From the NCBI GenBank assembly GCA_021806845.1, contig JAKAPV010000014.1, positions 1 to 21,696 of the forward strand: a stretch of 21,696 nt of DNA. Reading direction: 5' to 3'. Positions 1-8,118 of this stretch are shown piece by piece. The notes beneath the pieces were generated by a model. That model saw only the letters and a list, made by a program, of their open reading frames with translations. It was not told where the DNA came from and searched no databases. A program made the translations under genes and the position numbers. The stretch's first letter is position 1; the number at the start of each line of letters is the position of its first letter. This stretch comes from Bacillota bacterium. Lineage in GTDB: Bacteria > Bacillota > Sulfobacillia > JAJZYS01 > JAJYTV01.

Positions 1-146
1 GCTGCCGCCTGGTCCTGGCCGCGGCGCCGCCCGGCGGCGGCGCCTTCCGCCCGACCGCGGTGCGGGTGGAGCGGGTCCTCGCGGACCTCATCGCCTACCA
101 GCGAGGCACGCAGGTCTTCCTGTCACGAGCGGCTTCCTACCGCTAG
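1..146 (+). CDS. C-terminal end of an unknown protein (5' end outside window)
   Basis: An open frame enters from the left edge (first full codon at base 3) and stops at TAG 144-146, giving 47 residues ending in FLSRAASYR. Third positions are almost all G or C, as in the real genes here. The tail has an alanine/glycine/proline-rich stretch followed by a probably helical RVERVLADLIAYQRG segment. No family is recognisable from so short a piece. The next ORF begins 5 bases after the stop, which suggests the two are cotranscribed. Confidence 0.5.
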   Translation, partial: CRLVLAAAPPGGGAFRPTAVRVERVLADLIAYQRGTQVFLSRAASYR

Positions 147-151
147 GCCAG

Positions 152-421
152 ATGAAGGTGACGTGCGGCACCCTGGAGGTGACCTCCGTCGCGACGGTCG
201 CCGCAGGTGAGGTCGCCGTGCTCTCGACGCTGCACGGCGTCTTCACCGTCGCCGACGGCTTCGGCCCGAAGAGCGTGAACGCGCGGACGCTACCCTCGCT
301 GCGCGTCTGCGCCGTCGAGGAAGCCGAACAGGGCACGTGGAGCGTGCGGAGCGACGCGACCTGCCTCGGCTGCGTCGCCCTGCCCCTCTCGGTCCTCGGC
401 TCACCGGCAACGCGAGCATGA
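152..421 (+). CDS. Small hypothetical protein with a CxxC pair
   Basis: An 89-residue ORF with ATG 152 and TGA 419-421. I do not recognise it. Third codon positions are very GC-rich, which favours a real gene over a chance ORF; the overlapping minus-strand frame (88-336) has a worse codon pattern. The protein is rich in Val, Ala and Thr, which suggests beta structure. It has four cysteines, two in a C-L-G-C motif near the C-terminus. No signal peptide or membrane segment is visible. No good ribosome binding site precedes the ATG, so it may depend on coupling to the gene ending at 146. Confidence 0.45.
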   Translation: MKVTCGTLEVTSVATVAAGEVAVLSTLHGVFTVADGFGPKSVNARTLPSLRVCAVEEAEQGTWSVRSDATCLGCVALPLSVLGSPATRA

Positions 422-498
422 GGTCCGCTCTCCGCAGCGGCCTATTCAGAAAACCCTCAGGTCAGCGATGGTAGCCTTGGCAGGGGGAGGTGAATCAC

Positions 499-699
499 CT
501 GAACATTTCCGCTGTCTCGATGCAGGCCAGCTATCAGGCCTCGCAGCAGGCGCTTGCCTCCGCCCGCACCTCTGCCTTGCAGCAGGCGCTCGGGTCGACG
601 TCCGGCAAGAAGCCGGACGGAGACGGGGACCACGGGGTCGAGTCCAATGCGGCTTCTGCGGGTTCGAAGACGGGCCAGCTCCTGAACGCTCTGGCCTGA
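499..699 (+). CDS. YjfB-like small protein, probable CTG start
   Basis: About 66 residues. The N-terminus (NISAVSMQASYQASQQAL) matches the start of the YjfB family of Bacillota, typically M-D-I-x-A-L-S-M-x; the family is annotated as putative motility protein, but its function is not established. The C-terminal half is a Gly/Ser/Asp-rich linker ending in QLLNALA. A longer version starting at GTG 490 is unlikely because that GTG lies inside the ribosome binding site GGGGGAGGTGA (483-493). The CTG at 499 lies 5 bases after this site and gives exactly the family N-terminus. A strong hairpin follows the stop (707-741), so this is probably a monocistronic gene. Confidence 0.65.
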   Translation: MNISAVSMQASYQASQQALASARTSALQQALGSTSGKKPDGDGDHGVESNAASAGSKTGQLLNALA

Positions 700-706
700 C
701 CATGCT

Positions 707-741
707 GCAGGGAGGCCCCGCTGGCAGCGGGGCCTCCCTGC
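707..741 (+). terminator. Perfect 16-bp hairpin after the YjfB-like gene
   Basis: GCAGGGAGGCCCCGCT is followed by a GGC loop and its exact reverse complement, starting 8 bases after the stop codon of the YjfB-like gene. No T-run follows, so it is not a textbook intrinsic terminator. In GC-rich genomes such hairpins often still end or stabilise transcripts. It lies between a small gene and the next gene's ribosome binding site at 833. Confidence 0.7.
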
Positions 742-845
742 GTCTGCCGCGGCGTTGCGCTCCCCGGGGGAATCGGCTGGTGAACCGCGAATTCCTACGC
801 GTTCCGGTGCCGAACAAACGTGCCCCGCGCGCGGAGGGATGCGAA

Positions 846-1274
846 ATGGCAGCGTACCGTGACCGCGAGCAGATGGTCGAAATCTTCGGGGTTCTCGCCG
901 AACGCGTAGCTTCCAGCCAGGCGGCCCGCATGCTGCACGACGCGAAGATGGTCGTCTCCTTCGTCTACCACAATCCGGACCTCATGCTGGTGATGGACGG
1001 CCGCACTCCAGGGGAAGGCGAGCCGCCGATGGTGATGCGCTTTGACGTGTCGGAGCCGTCGGCGGACGTCGTCTTCGAATGCTCCGCCGATGTCGGCCAC
1101 CAGTTCTGGCAGGGAAAGCTCGACGTGCCGCAAGCCCTCGCGCGCGGCATGGTCAAGGCGCGCGGCGCCATCGCCAAGGCCCTCAAGCTGCTGCCGATGA
1201 TGCCCCCGCTCTACGCCGCCTACCGCGACCTGATGGCGGAGCGCGCGGCCGCCGCCGGAGGCGCGGGCGAGTGA
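846..1274 (+). CDS. SCP2 sterol-binding-domain protein (copy 1)
   Basis: A 142-residue single-domain protein resembling the SCP-2 sterol transfer family, which forms a hydrophobic pocket for sterols, fatty acids or acyl-CoA. Family-like features are the strand pair MVVSFVYHNPDLMLVMDGRTP, the DVVFECSADVGHQFW segment, and the C-terminal helix block QALARGMVKARGAIAKALKLLPMMPPLYAAY. The start is ATG 846, 7 bases behind GGAGGG (833-838). No signal peptide is seen, so it is probably cytoplasmic. Its stop overlaps the GTG of the alcohol dehydrogenase (GTGA, 1271-1274), so the two are translationally coupled. A paralogue at 10756-11175 is about 60% identical by hand alignment. The natural ligand is unknown. 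Confidence 0.85.
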   Translation: MAAYRDREQMVEIFGVLAERVASSQAARMLHDAKMVVSFVYHNPDLMLVMDGRTPGEGEPPMVMRFDVSEPSADVVFECSADVGHQFWQGKLDVPQALARGMVKARGAIAKALKLLPMMPPLYAAYRDLMAERAAAAGGAGE

Positions 1275-2392
1275 AGGCCGCTGTCCTGCCGGATGAGGGC
1301 AACCTGCTCGAGATCCGCGACGTCGAGCTCCTTGCACCAGGCCCCAAAGAGGTTGTGGTGCGCATTGCCGCAAGCGGCATCTGCCACAGCGACCTGCACG
1401 TGATCGACGGGCACCTGCCCGTGCCGCTCCCCGCGGTGCTTGGCCATGAAGGGGCGGGCGTGGTCGAAGAGGTCGGGCCGGGCGTGACGCGCGTGCGGCC
1501 CGGCGACCACGTCGTCCTCTCCTGGGTGCCCAGCTGCGGCAGCTGCTTCTACTGCGGCATCGACCGCCCGGACATGTGCGACGAGGCGTTCGCCATCCAG
1601 ATCCAGGGCTCACTGCCCGGAGGCGGAGTGCGCCTGCGCGCGCACGGCGAGGAGATCTACCACTTCCTCGGCACCTCGTGCTTCGCGGAGCGGGCCATAC
1701 TGCACGAGAACGGACTCGTGAAGATCCGCAGCGACGTGCCGCTCGACCGCGCGGCGCTGGTCGGCTGCGCGGTGACGACCGGCTACGGTGCGGTCATGCA
1801 CACGGCACAGCTGCCGAAGGGCGCGAGCGTGGCCGTGGTCGGGGCCGGCGGAGTCGGCCTCAACGTGATCCAGGCGGCGGCGCTCGCCGGCGCGCGGCAG
1901 ATCATCGCCCTCGACCGCGTGCCGGAGAAGCTGGCGCTCGCCCGCAGATTCGGCGCGACCGACGTCGTGGACGCGTCGGACACGGACGACCTCGTCTCTC
2001 CCGTGCTCGAGCTCACGGAGGGCCGGGGCGCCGACTACAGCTTCGAGGTGGTCGGCCGCCCGGAGACGATCGCCGCGGCCTATGGCATGACGCGCAAGGC
2101 TGGCACGGTCGTGGTTGTGGGGATCGCGGCGCCGCACCTTGAGGTCTCGCTGAACGCCTTTTCCATCCCCTCGCAGTCGCGCATCCTGACCGGCAGCTGG
2201 TACGGGCGCTCGCACCCGGATAGGGACATCCCCGCCATCCTCGACCTGTACATGGAGGGCCGCCTCGACCTCGACGGGCTGATCACCCGCCGCTACGACC
2301 TGCAGGAGATCAACGAGGCGTTCGCCGCGCTGCGGCGGGGAGATCTTGCCCGCGGCGTGATCACTTTCCCGCAGCCGAAAGGAGATGCCTGA
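1271..2392 (+). CDS. Zinc-dependent alcohol dehydrogenase (MDR superfamily)
   Basis: A 373-residue medium-chain dehydrogenase that oxidises alcohols to aldehydes, or the reverse, with NAD. Catalytic zinc ligands are visible as C38, H59-E60 and C166. Structural-zinc cysteines are C89, C92, C95 and C103. The Rossmann motif GAGGVG is at 191-196, with D215 at the end of the second strand, which favours NAD over NADP. The overall pattern (GICHSDLHVIDG, LGHEGAGVVEEVG) is that of the class III / aryl-alcohol type. The start is GTG 1271, overlapping the SCP2 stop. The aldehyde dehydrogenase starts 3 bases after its stop, so an alcohol could be taken to an acid by adjacent enzymes. The substrate cannot be told from sequence. 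Confidence 0.93.
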   Translation: MKAAVLPDEGNLLEIRDVELLAPGPKEVVVRIAASGICHSDLHVIDGHLPVPLPAVLGHEGAGVVEEVGPGVTRVRPGDHVVLSWVPSCGSCFYCGIDRPDMCDEAFAIQIQGSLPGGGVRLRAHGEEIYHFLGTSCFAERAILHENGLVKIRSDVPLDRAALVGCAVTTGYGAVMHTAQLPKGASVAVVGAGGVGLNVIQAAALAGARQIIALDRVPEKLALARRFGATDVVDASDTDDLVSPVLELTEGRGADYSFEVVGRPETIAAAYGMTRKAGTVVVVGIAAPHLEVSLNAFSIPSQSRILTGSWYGRSHPDRDIPAILDLYMEGRLDLDGLITRRYDLQEINEAFAALRRGDLARGVITFPQPKGDA

Positions 2393-2394
2393 CG

Positions 2395-3882
2395 GTGGAA
2401 CTCTCCATGCGAGAGGCCGCTCTCTTCATCGACGGGCAGTGGCGCGCGCCCCTCTCCGCAAAGACCTATCCCCTCGTGGATCCCGCGACCGCCGCCGCGT
2501 ACGGCGCCGCGGCGGACGGCGGCAGGGAGGACGTCGACCTCGCGGCGCGCGCCGCTTACGCGGCGCTGCGCGAGCGGCGATGGCTAGGCGTCGACCCGCT
2601 CGAGCGCTCGCGCGTGCTGCACCGCCTCGCGGACGGCATCCGCCAGCACGCGGACGAACTCTCCGCCGCGATGGTGCGGGAGAACGGCATGCCGCTCGCC
2701 TTCGCGCAGTGGCTCGAGATCCCCATGGCCGCGGACGTCTTCGACTACTTCGCGGGCCTCGTGCCGCAGGTGCACGGCGAGACGCTCCCCTTCTCCCTGC
2801 CTGGCCCGCAGGGGAACTACCTTGCCTTCACCCTGCGCGAGCCGGTCGGGGTGGCGGGCCTGATCACGCCGTGGAACTTCCCTCTCCTGATGCCGGCCTG
2901 GAAACTCGCGCCGGCACTCGCCGCGGGATGCTCCGCGGTGCTCAAGCCCGCCCCTGAGACGCCGCGGACGTCCCTCCTGCTGGCCGCGATCGCCCAGGAG
3001 GCCGGCGTCCCGGACGGGACGCTCAACGTAGTGACCGGAGGGGACGAGGCGGGCGTCGCGCTGGTCACCCACCCGCTGGTGCCGAAGATCGCCTTGACCG
3101 GGGAGACGCTGACGGGCGCGAAGGTCATGGCCGCTGCCGCGCCGGGCATCAAGCGGGTGACGCTCGAGCTTGGCGGCAAGTCCCCGAACATCGTGTTCGA
3201 CGACGTGGACCTCTCCCAGGCCGTCGCGGGCGCGCTCTTCGGCGTCTACCTCAACTCGGGGCAGGTCTGCCAGGCCGGGAGCCGCATCCTCGTGCAGGAG
3301 ACGATCGCGGAGCGATTCGTCGAAGCGCTCTCGGAGCGCGTCAGCGCGCTCAAGGTCGGACCGGGATCCGACGCATCGAGCGACATCGGACCCGTCGTCA
3401 GCGAGCGCCAGCTGCAGCGCGTCATGGAACACATCGCGGCCGCCGGCGCGGACGGCGCGCAGCTGGTCGCGGGCGGGCGGCGCAGGACCGACCTCGGCGG
3501 GGGATACTTCATCGAGCCGACCGTCTTCACGGGAGTCACGCCCGGCATGCGCATCGCGCAGCAGGAGGTGTTCGGGCCGGTGGCGGCCGTCATCCCGTTC
3601 CGGGACGAGGCCCAGGCGCTCGAGATCGCGAACGGCACCGCCTACGGCCTCGCGGCCGGCGTCTGGACAAAGGATCTGAGGCGCGCGATGCGCATGGCAC
3701 AGGGCCTGCAGGCGGGCACCGTATGGCTCAACACATACCAGCTGCTCTCGCCGACCCTGCCCTTCGGCGGCTACAAGCAGAGCGGACTCGGACGAGAGCT
3801 CGGCCCACACGCGCTTGACGCCTACCTCGAGACGAAGACAGTGATCGCGGACCTCAACGACGAGCCGTTCAGCTTCTTCTGA
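2395..3882 (+). CDS. NAD(P)-dependent aldehyde dehydrogenase
   Basis: A 495-residue ALDH-superfamily enzyme oxidising an aldehyde to a carboxylate. The catalytic cysteine is C292 (GQVCQAGSR), the general base is E258 (LELGGKSPN), the oxyanion asparagine is N161 (TPWNFPL), and the coenzyme-binding lysine lies in LKPAPETP. Length is normal for the family. The start is GTG 2395 behind AAAGGAGA (2378-2385). It sits 3 bases after the alcohol dehydrogenase stop, which makes a two-step oxidation likely. The closest general type is the broad ALDH/betaine-aldehyde/long-chain aldehyde group; substrate is unassigned. Confidence 0.94.
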   Translation: MELSMREAALFIDGQWRAPLSAKTYPLVDPATAAAYGAAADGGREDVDLAARAAYAALRERRWLGVDPLERSRVLHRLADGIRQHADELSAAMVRENGMPLAFAQWLEIPMAADVFDYFAGLVPQVHGETLPFSLPGPQGNYLAFTLREPVGVAGLITPWNFPLLMPAWKLAPALAAGCSAVLKPAPETPRTSLLLAAIAQEAGVPDGTLNVVTGGDEAGVALVTHPLVPKIALTGETLTGAKVMAAAAPGIKRVTLELGGKSPNIVFDDVDLSQAVAGALFGVYLNSGQVCQAGSRILVQETIAERFVEALSERVSALKVGPGSDASSDIGPVVSERQLQRVMEHIAAAGADGAQLVAGGRRRTDLGGGYFIEPTVFTGVTPGMRIAQQEVFGPVAAVIPFRDEAQALEIANGTAYGLAAGVWTKDLRRAMRMAQGLQAGTVWLNTYQLLSPTLPFGGYKQSGLGRELGPHALDAYLETKTVIADLNDEPFSFF

Positions 3883-3923
3883 TCTCTGCGGCATTGGGCC
3901 GCATTCCCCCTGGAGGTGCCGAC

Positions 3924-4634
3924 CTGTTCTCCGTGATCATCCCGACGACGCGTCCCGACCTTTTGCCGCGCGCCCTGCGCTCCGTCGCGGCGCAGACCAT
4001 GCCGCCGCTCGAAGTGCTCGCGGTATGCGACGGCGGTCCGCCGCCCGACGCCGGCTCCTGGCCCTTCCTCCTGCGGACGGTCGGCATCGCGCCGCGCCAG
4101 GGACCGTCCGCGGTGCGCAACGCGGCGGTGACCCTCAGCCGCGGCGAGCATGTGGCCTTTCTCGACGACGATGACGAGTGGCTCCCCGACCACCTCGCCG
4201 CGCTGGCCCCTGCGGCCGAGCGCCACCTCGCGTTCTCGGACGCCATCGTGACGCACGAGGGCGAGGGATGGTCGCGCAGGTTCGCCTTCCGCTTCTCACC
4301 GCAGCTCCTGCGGCGAACCAACCCGATCATCCTCTCCGGCGTCGCAATGCCAAAGCGCGTCTTCTTTCAGGTCGGCGGCTTCGACCAAGCGCTCCGCCGC
4401 TACGAAGCCTGGGACCTCTTCCTCCGCGTCCAGGCGGCGGGAGCCGGGATCGTGCGCGTGCCCGGCACAACCCTGCACTACCATTTCTCTGACCGCTCGG
4501 CGACGGCGGACGACCAGGCGATGGCGGACGCCTTTGCCGTCTTCCGCCATCGGCACGGTCTTCTCGACCTGCCGCGGGCGAGCTTCGCCTCGATGCTTAC
4601 GGATCCGCGATTCGCAGCGGACCGGGACGACTAG
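3924..4634 (+). CDS. Family 2 glycosyltransferase, probable CTG start
   Basis: A protein of about 236 residues with the GT-A fold signature of glycosyltransferase family 2: N-terminal FSVIIPTTRPDLLPRALRSV, the segment GPSAVRNAAV, the metal/nucleotide-binding aspartates D81-D84 (FLDDDDEW), and the later GGFDQALRRYEAWDLFLRV. It would transfer a sugar from a nucleotide donor to an unknown acceptor. A TTG at 3894 has no ribosome binding site. GGAGGTG (3912-3918) lies 5 bases before CTG 3924, which gives the classic family start (M)FSVIIPT. GTG 3933 is in frame but would cut into the first strand. It follows the aldehyde dehydrogenase by 41 bases. Its link to that operon's chemistry is unclear. 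Confidence 0.85.
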   Translation: MFSVIIPTTRPDLLPRALRSVAAQTMPPLEVLAVCDGGPPPDAGSWPFLLRTVGIAPRQGPSAVRNAAVTLSRGEHVAFLDDDDEWLPDHLAALAPAAERHLAFSDAIVTHEGEGWSRRFAFRFSPQLLRRTNPIILSGVAMPKRVFFQVGGFDQALRRYEAWDLFLRVQAAGAGIVRVPGTTLHYHFSDRSATADDQAMADAFAVFRHRHGLLDLPRASFASMLTDPRFAADRDD

Positions 4635-4657
4635 CTGCAGGGGTCGACCTCAATGTC

Positions 4658-4864
4658 ATGGTAGGACGGGAGTTCCGGATCGGAGATCTGCTCTGCCGCG
4701 GCATGCGCCTCTGCGAGCCCTGCATGGTGGTCGAGCGCTACGCGTCGCGCCCCGTGCTGCGGGCGCTCGTGCACCGCGGCGGCCTGCGCGCGGACATCTT
4801 GCAAGTGGGCGTCATCGCGGTCGGGGGCCGCATCGGGGCCATCGATACGGCGGGGGAAGACTAG
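4658..4864 (+). pseudogene. C-terminal half of a MOSC-domain protein (truncated)
   Basis: The reading frame from about 4640 reads GVDLNVMVGREFRIGD, then LCEPC and LRALVHRGGLRADILQVGVI. This order and wording match the second half of MOSC domains (molybdenum cofactor sulfurase C-terminal type), including the conserved cysteine region and the HRGGLRA motif. The N-terminal half is absent: upstream in this frame lies only the shadow of the glycosyltransferase gene. The first ATG is at 4658, giving 68 residues, after the GVDLN motif has already begun; no ribosome binding site is evident. It therefore looks like a 5'-truncated remnant, although a short expressed protein cannot be excluded. Its TAG overlaps the stop of the convergent PolX-like gene. 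Confidence 0.6.
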
Positions 4865-6516
4865 GGCCGCAGCTTGCGCAGCAGCACCTGCTCCACGGGG
4901 CCGGCATTGCGGACGTCCTTGGCCGCGATGCCGGCCTTTTGCGCCTGTGCGATGCCGAGCGGCATGTAGCCGAGCTCCTCGACCGCATGGGCGTCGGTGT
5001 CGATCTGGAAGCTGAGGCCGGAAAGGTCGATCCCCGCAAGCCAGCGGTAGTCGAGGTCGAGGCGGCGCGGCGATGCGTTCAGCTCGAGCGCCGTGCCGCT
5101 CTCGCGCGCAGCCGCGAAGACGCGCGCCCAGTCCGCAGCGATCGGGGGGCGCAGACCGAGCTTGCGCGCGCCGGGGTGCCCGATCGCAGAGACGAGCGGG
5201 TGCCTGATTGCGCGCAAAAGGCGCGCCGTCGCCTCTTCCGCTCCCTGGTCGAAGTGGCCGTGCACGGACGCGATCACGACGTCGAGCTCCCCGAGGAGGC
5301 CGTCCGGCAGATCGAGGCTGCCGTCCGGGTGAATGTCCACCTCGCACCCCTGCAGGAGGCGAAAACCGTCCGGCAGCTCCGCCTGGATCTCGCGGATCTC
5401 TTCTCGCTGCTGGCGATAGCGCTCGGGCGTCAGCCCGTTCGCGATCTGCAGTCCCTGGGAGTGGTCCGTGATCGCGAGGTATCGGTAGCCCCGCGCGACG
5501 GCCGCGGCGGCCATCGTGCGGATGCTCTCGGCGCCGTCCGACCAGGTCGAGTGGGTGTGCAGGTCTCCCGCGACCCGGCGCGGCGCTGCGAGGCGCTGCG
5601 CTGGCGAGAGCACGCGCAAGGGCGCCGGCACGGGCTCCATGCCCGCGCGGCGGAAGAGATCCTCCTCCGTCGCGCACGCGACGAGCGCCTCGCCCTGGAA
5701 GAGGCCCTGCGCCTCAAGGCGCAGCCCGCGCCTTCCCAGCGCCTCCCGCGCCTCCGCGAGGAACGCCGCGGGTCCCGTCGCGGCGAGCACCGCGGGTCCA
5801 AGGGCGCCTTCGGGCACGAAGACCAGGCTCTCGGGCGCGATCGGGTAGCCGCCCCGCAGCGCATACGGCTGCATCTCCCGCCAGGCCGCGCGACTGTGCG
5901 CGTCATCCGGCGCGATCCAGACCGGGGAGGGCACCGTCGGCTCCAGCAGGCGCAGCGCTCCCGCCGGCTCCAGGCCGGGCACCGTCCGCTGCAGATCCGC
6001 CGTGGCCGCGAGGAGATCCGGCAGCGGAATGCCCCGGCCGCGCTCTTTGAAGGCGCGCTCGAGGTGTGACCTCTGGGACTGCGCGATGCCGGCGAGCACT
6101 CCGTCGCCCTGAATGCGCCGCTCAAGCTCCGCTAAAGTGCCGATCCCAGCTTGCCAGAGCTTCCTCGCCGTCGTCGGGCCGACCCCAGGCAGCGCGAGGA
6201 GCGCCCCGAGCTCCGGGGGCTGCTCACGGCGCAGGCGCAGTAGCGACGGCGGGAGTTCGCCTTGCAGCATGCCGCGGATCTTCCCTGCGATCTTCGGACC
6301 GATGCCTGGCGCCTGCTCGAGTCCCTGCGGGTCCGACAGGTCTACAAAGCCTGCTGCAATGCGCTTCGCCGCCTCGCGGTAGGCGCGCGCCTTCCACTGG
6401 CCCTCCTGCGCGAAGGCGACGCGGTCCGCGAGTTCCTCAAGCCACGCGGCGATCTCCCGCGCACCGGGCAATGGCACCACCCCCCAGGAAGCGTCGCCAA
6501 GCCGCCTCGGAGGCAT
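4861..6516 (-). CDS. PolX-like protein: HhH plus degenerate polymerase palm plus PHP nuclease domain
   Basis: 551 residues (or 536 from TTG 6471, which has GGGGGTGG just upstream and matches the family N-terminus better). The layout follows bacterial DNA polymerase X (YshC): an N-terminal 8-kDa-like domain, two helix-hairpin-helix motifs (PGIGPKIAGKI about 70-80, PGVGPTTARKL about 110-120), the palm region, and a C-terminal PHP domain. The PHP metal ligands look complete: H320 and H322 in GDLHTHSTWSDG, then ITDHS, GCEVDI, SVHGHF, IGHPG and DTDAH. In the palm, the family GSxRR is GALRL (186-190) and the metal-binding D-x-D is SPV (197-199). Polymerase activity is therefore unlikely, while PHP 3'-5' exonuclease or AP-endonuclease activity is likely. 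It is the last gene of the minus-strand run. Confidence 0.88.
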   Translation of the reverse strand: MPPRRLGDASWGVVPLPGAREIAAWLEELADRVAFAQEGQWKARAYREAAKRIAAGFVDLSDPQGLEQAPGIGPKIAGKIRGMLQGELPPSLLRLRREQPPELGALLALPGVGPTTARKLWQAGIGTLAELERRIQGDGVLAGIAQSQRSHLERAFKERGRGIPLPDLLAATADLQRTVPGLEPAGALRLLEPTVPSPVWIAPDDAHSRAAWREMQPYALRGGYPIAPESLVFVPEGALGPAVLAATGPAAFLAEAREALGRRGLRLEAQGLFQGEALVACATEEDLFRRAGMEPVPAPLRVLSPAQRLAAPRRVAGDLHTHSTWSDGAESIRTMAAAAVARGYRYLAITDHSQGLQIANGLTPERYRQQREEIREIQAELPDGFRLLQGCEVDIHPDGSLDLPDGLLGELDVVIASVHGHFDQGAEEATARLLRAIRHPLVSAIGHPGARKLGLRPPIAADWARVFAAARESGTALELNASPRRLDLDYRWLAGIDLSGLSFQIDTDAHAVEELGYMPLGIAQAQKAGIAAKDVRNAGPVEQVLLRKLRP

Positions 6517-6529
6517 GCGCCGCGAGGCG

Positions 6530-8110
6530 TCAGCGCTGGCCGTTCAGTCGCGCGTAGATCCTGCGGTTCTGCCGGTAGATGTCCCGGTAGGCGGCAAAGG
6601 TCCGCGCGTAGACAGCCTGCGTCTCCTCTCGCGGGTGGTACGCCTTGCGCACCTTGACGCCGGCCGCGAGTTCGTCGAAGCGCGCGAGGCCGAGCGCGAC
6701 CGAGGCGATCGCCGCAGCGCCGCGCACGTTGGCCTCCAGCGGTGCCTCCACCTGGGCGACCGTGCGGCCGAGCACGTCCGCCTGGATCTGGCACCAGGTG
6801 TCCGACCGCGCCCCGCCGCCGATGCAGCGGATCGGGTCGAGCCTGCGGCCCGTGAAGCCGTCCATGGCCTGCAGGAGCCAGCGGCTGTTCAGGGCGACAC
6901 CCTCCAGCACGGCGCGCACGAGGTGCGTGCGGTCCGTGTCGAGCGACACGTTGTGGAAGCCGCCGCGTACGAGGTGGTCCTCGATCGGCGTGCGCTCGCC
7001 GTAGAGCCAGGGCGTGAACACGACCCCGCCCGCTCCCGGCGGCGCCTGCTCCGCCGCCTCGTCGAAGCGCCGGTAGGCGTCCTCCCTGCCCTCGCCCGCG
7101 CCGAGAGGGTCCGCGTGGAAGAAGACCTTGTCGCGCAGGAACTGCAGGCAGGCGCCTGCCGTCTCCTGCTCGTTCGCGACGAAGTAGCGCCCCGGGATCG
7201 CGGACGGCAAGGTCGCCATGTTGTGGGCGATGTCCGTCTTGCGCAAAGGAACGTGGCAGGTGAGCCAGGATGACGTGCCAATGTAGAGGTGGGCCTCGTA
7301 ATCTCCCGTGGCGCCCGAGCCGACCGCGGCCGACTGGATGTCCGGAGAGCCGCCCGCGACGGGAATGCCGGGCGGCAGGGAAAGGTCCCTGGCCGCCGCT
7401 TCCCGCAGTTCTCCCACGATCTCGGTCGAGCGCAGGATCTCCGGCAACTGGCGCCGCTCGATGCCGGCCGCCCGCAGGAGTCCCTCGTCGTAGCGCACCT
7501 TCTCGATGTCGCGGTTGTCGGTGACCCAGTGCAGGGCGATCGAATCGATCGTCGCCGCAAGGCGGCCCGTGAGGCGCGCGTTCAGGTAGTCCTTCGGCTC
7601 GAGAAAGCAGGCCGCGCGCCGGTAGAGATCAGGGCGCTCCGCCTTGAGGTAGAGGATGTGGGCGATCGAGTCCTTGCCGGACGCCGCGGGGATGCCGCCC
7701 GTCTTGCGCAGCCAGCGCACGAGCTTGCCCGCGCCGTAGCCGGCGACGGAGGGCCAGCCGCCCGTCACCGCCTTCACGTGGCGCGCGCCGCGGGAGTCCA
7801 TCCAGATGATGGCCGCAGAGAGGGCTGCCCCCCGCTCGTCCACAGGGACGGTGCCCGACCACTGGGCGGTGCACCCGATCCCCCGCACATCGGCGGGGTC
7901 TGCGGCACCCCCTTGCCAGAGCCGCCCGGTGGCCGCGCGGATCGCCGCCCACCAGTCGTCGGGATTCTGCTCCGCTCCCCCGTCCGGCAGCAGCGCGAGC
8001 GGGTACTCCTCCGTCTCACGCGCCAGCACCTGTCCGTCTTCCGCCCCAACGAGGGCAACCTTCACCGCCGACGTTCCGAGGTCGATCGCGAGGATGCAGG
8101 GTTTTCCCAT
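6530..8110 (-). CDS. FGGY-family carbohydrate kinase (xylulokinase-like)
   Basis: A 526-residue sugar kinase using ATP to phosphorylate a sugar or polyol. The N-terminal phosphate-binding motif is AIDLGTSAVKVALV, the domain linker includes IIWMDSRGA, the likely catalytic aspartate is D257 (GGSPDIQSAAVG), and the C-terminal ATP motif is CIGGGARSDTWCQIQADVLG. It is slightly longer than typical xylulokinases. The start is ATG 8110 right behind GGGGG, 8 bases after the stop of the PLP lyase gene, so the two are almost certainly one transcript. Substrate within FGGY (xylulose, other ketoses, polyols) cannot be fixed. The neighbour suggests its product, or a relative of it, could be cleaved by the lyase; that is inference. 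Confidence 0.88.
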   Translation of the reverse strand: MGKPCILAIDLGTSAVKVALVGAEDGQVLARETEEYPLALLPDGGAEQNPDDWWAAIRAATGRLWQGGAADPADVRGIGCTAQWSGTVPVDERGAALSAAIIWMDSRGARHVKAVTGGWPSVAGYGAGKLVRWLRKTGGIPAASGKDSIAHILYLKAERPDLYRRAACFLEPKDYLNARLTGRLAATIDSIALHWVTDNRDIEKVRYDEGLLRAAGIERRQLPEILRSTEIVGELREAAARDLSLPPGIPVAGGSPDIQSAAVGSGATGDYEAHLYIGTSSWLTCHVPLRKTDIAHNMATLPSAIPGRYFVANEQETAGACLQFLRDKVFFHADPLGAGEGREDAYRRFDEAAEQAPPGAGGVVFTPWLYGERTPIEDHLVRGGFHNVSLDTDRTHLVRAVLEGVALNSRWLLQAMDGFTGRRLDPIRCIGGGARSDTWCQIQADVLGRTVAQVEAPLEANVRGAAAIASVALGLARFDELAAGVKVRKAYHPREETQAVYARTFAAYRDIYRQNRRIYARLNGQR

Positions 8111-8118
8111 GAGCCCCC

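Noticed and set aside
490..498. GTG start at 490 for the YjfB-like gene
   Set aside because: The GTG is part of the ribosome binding site GGAGGTGA; CTG 499 gives the family N-terminus with correct spacing.
468..845. Long upstream extension of SCP2 copy 1 from ATG 468
   Set aside because: The extension overlaps the YjfB-like gene and the 707-741 hairpin; ATG 846 has its own ribosome binding site and matches the start of the paralogue.
2584..3894. Long minus-strand frame opposite the aldehyde dehydrogenase
   Set aside because: The plus strand has complete ALDH catalytic residues; the minus frame has no recognisable domain.
4534..6069. Long plus-strand frame opposite the PolX-like gene
   Set aside because: Low-complexity Arg/Ala-rich translation; the minus strand has clear PHP and HhH motifs.
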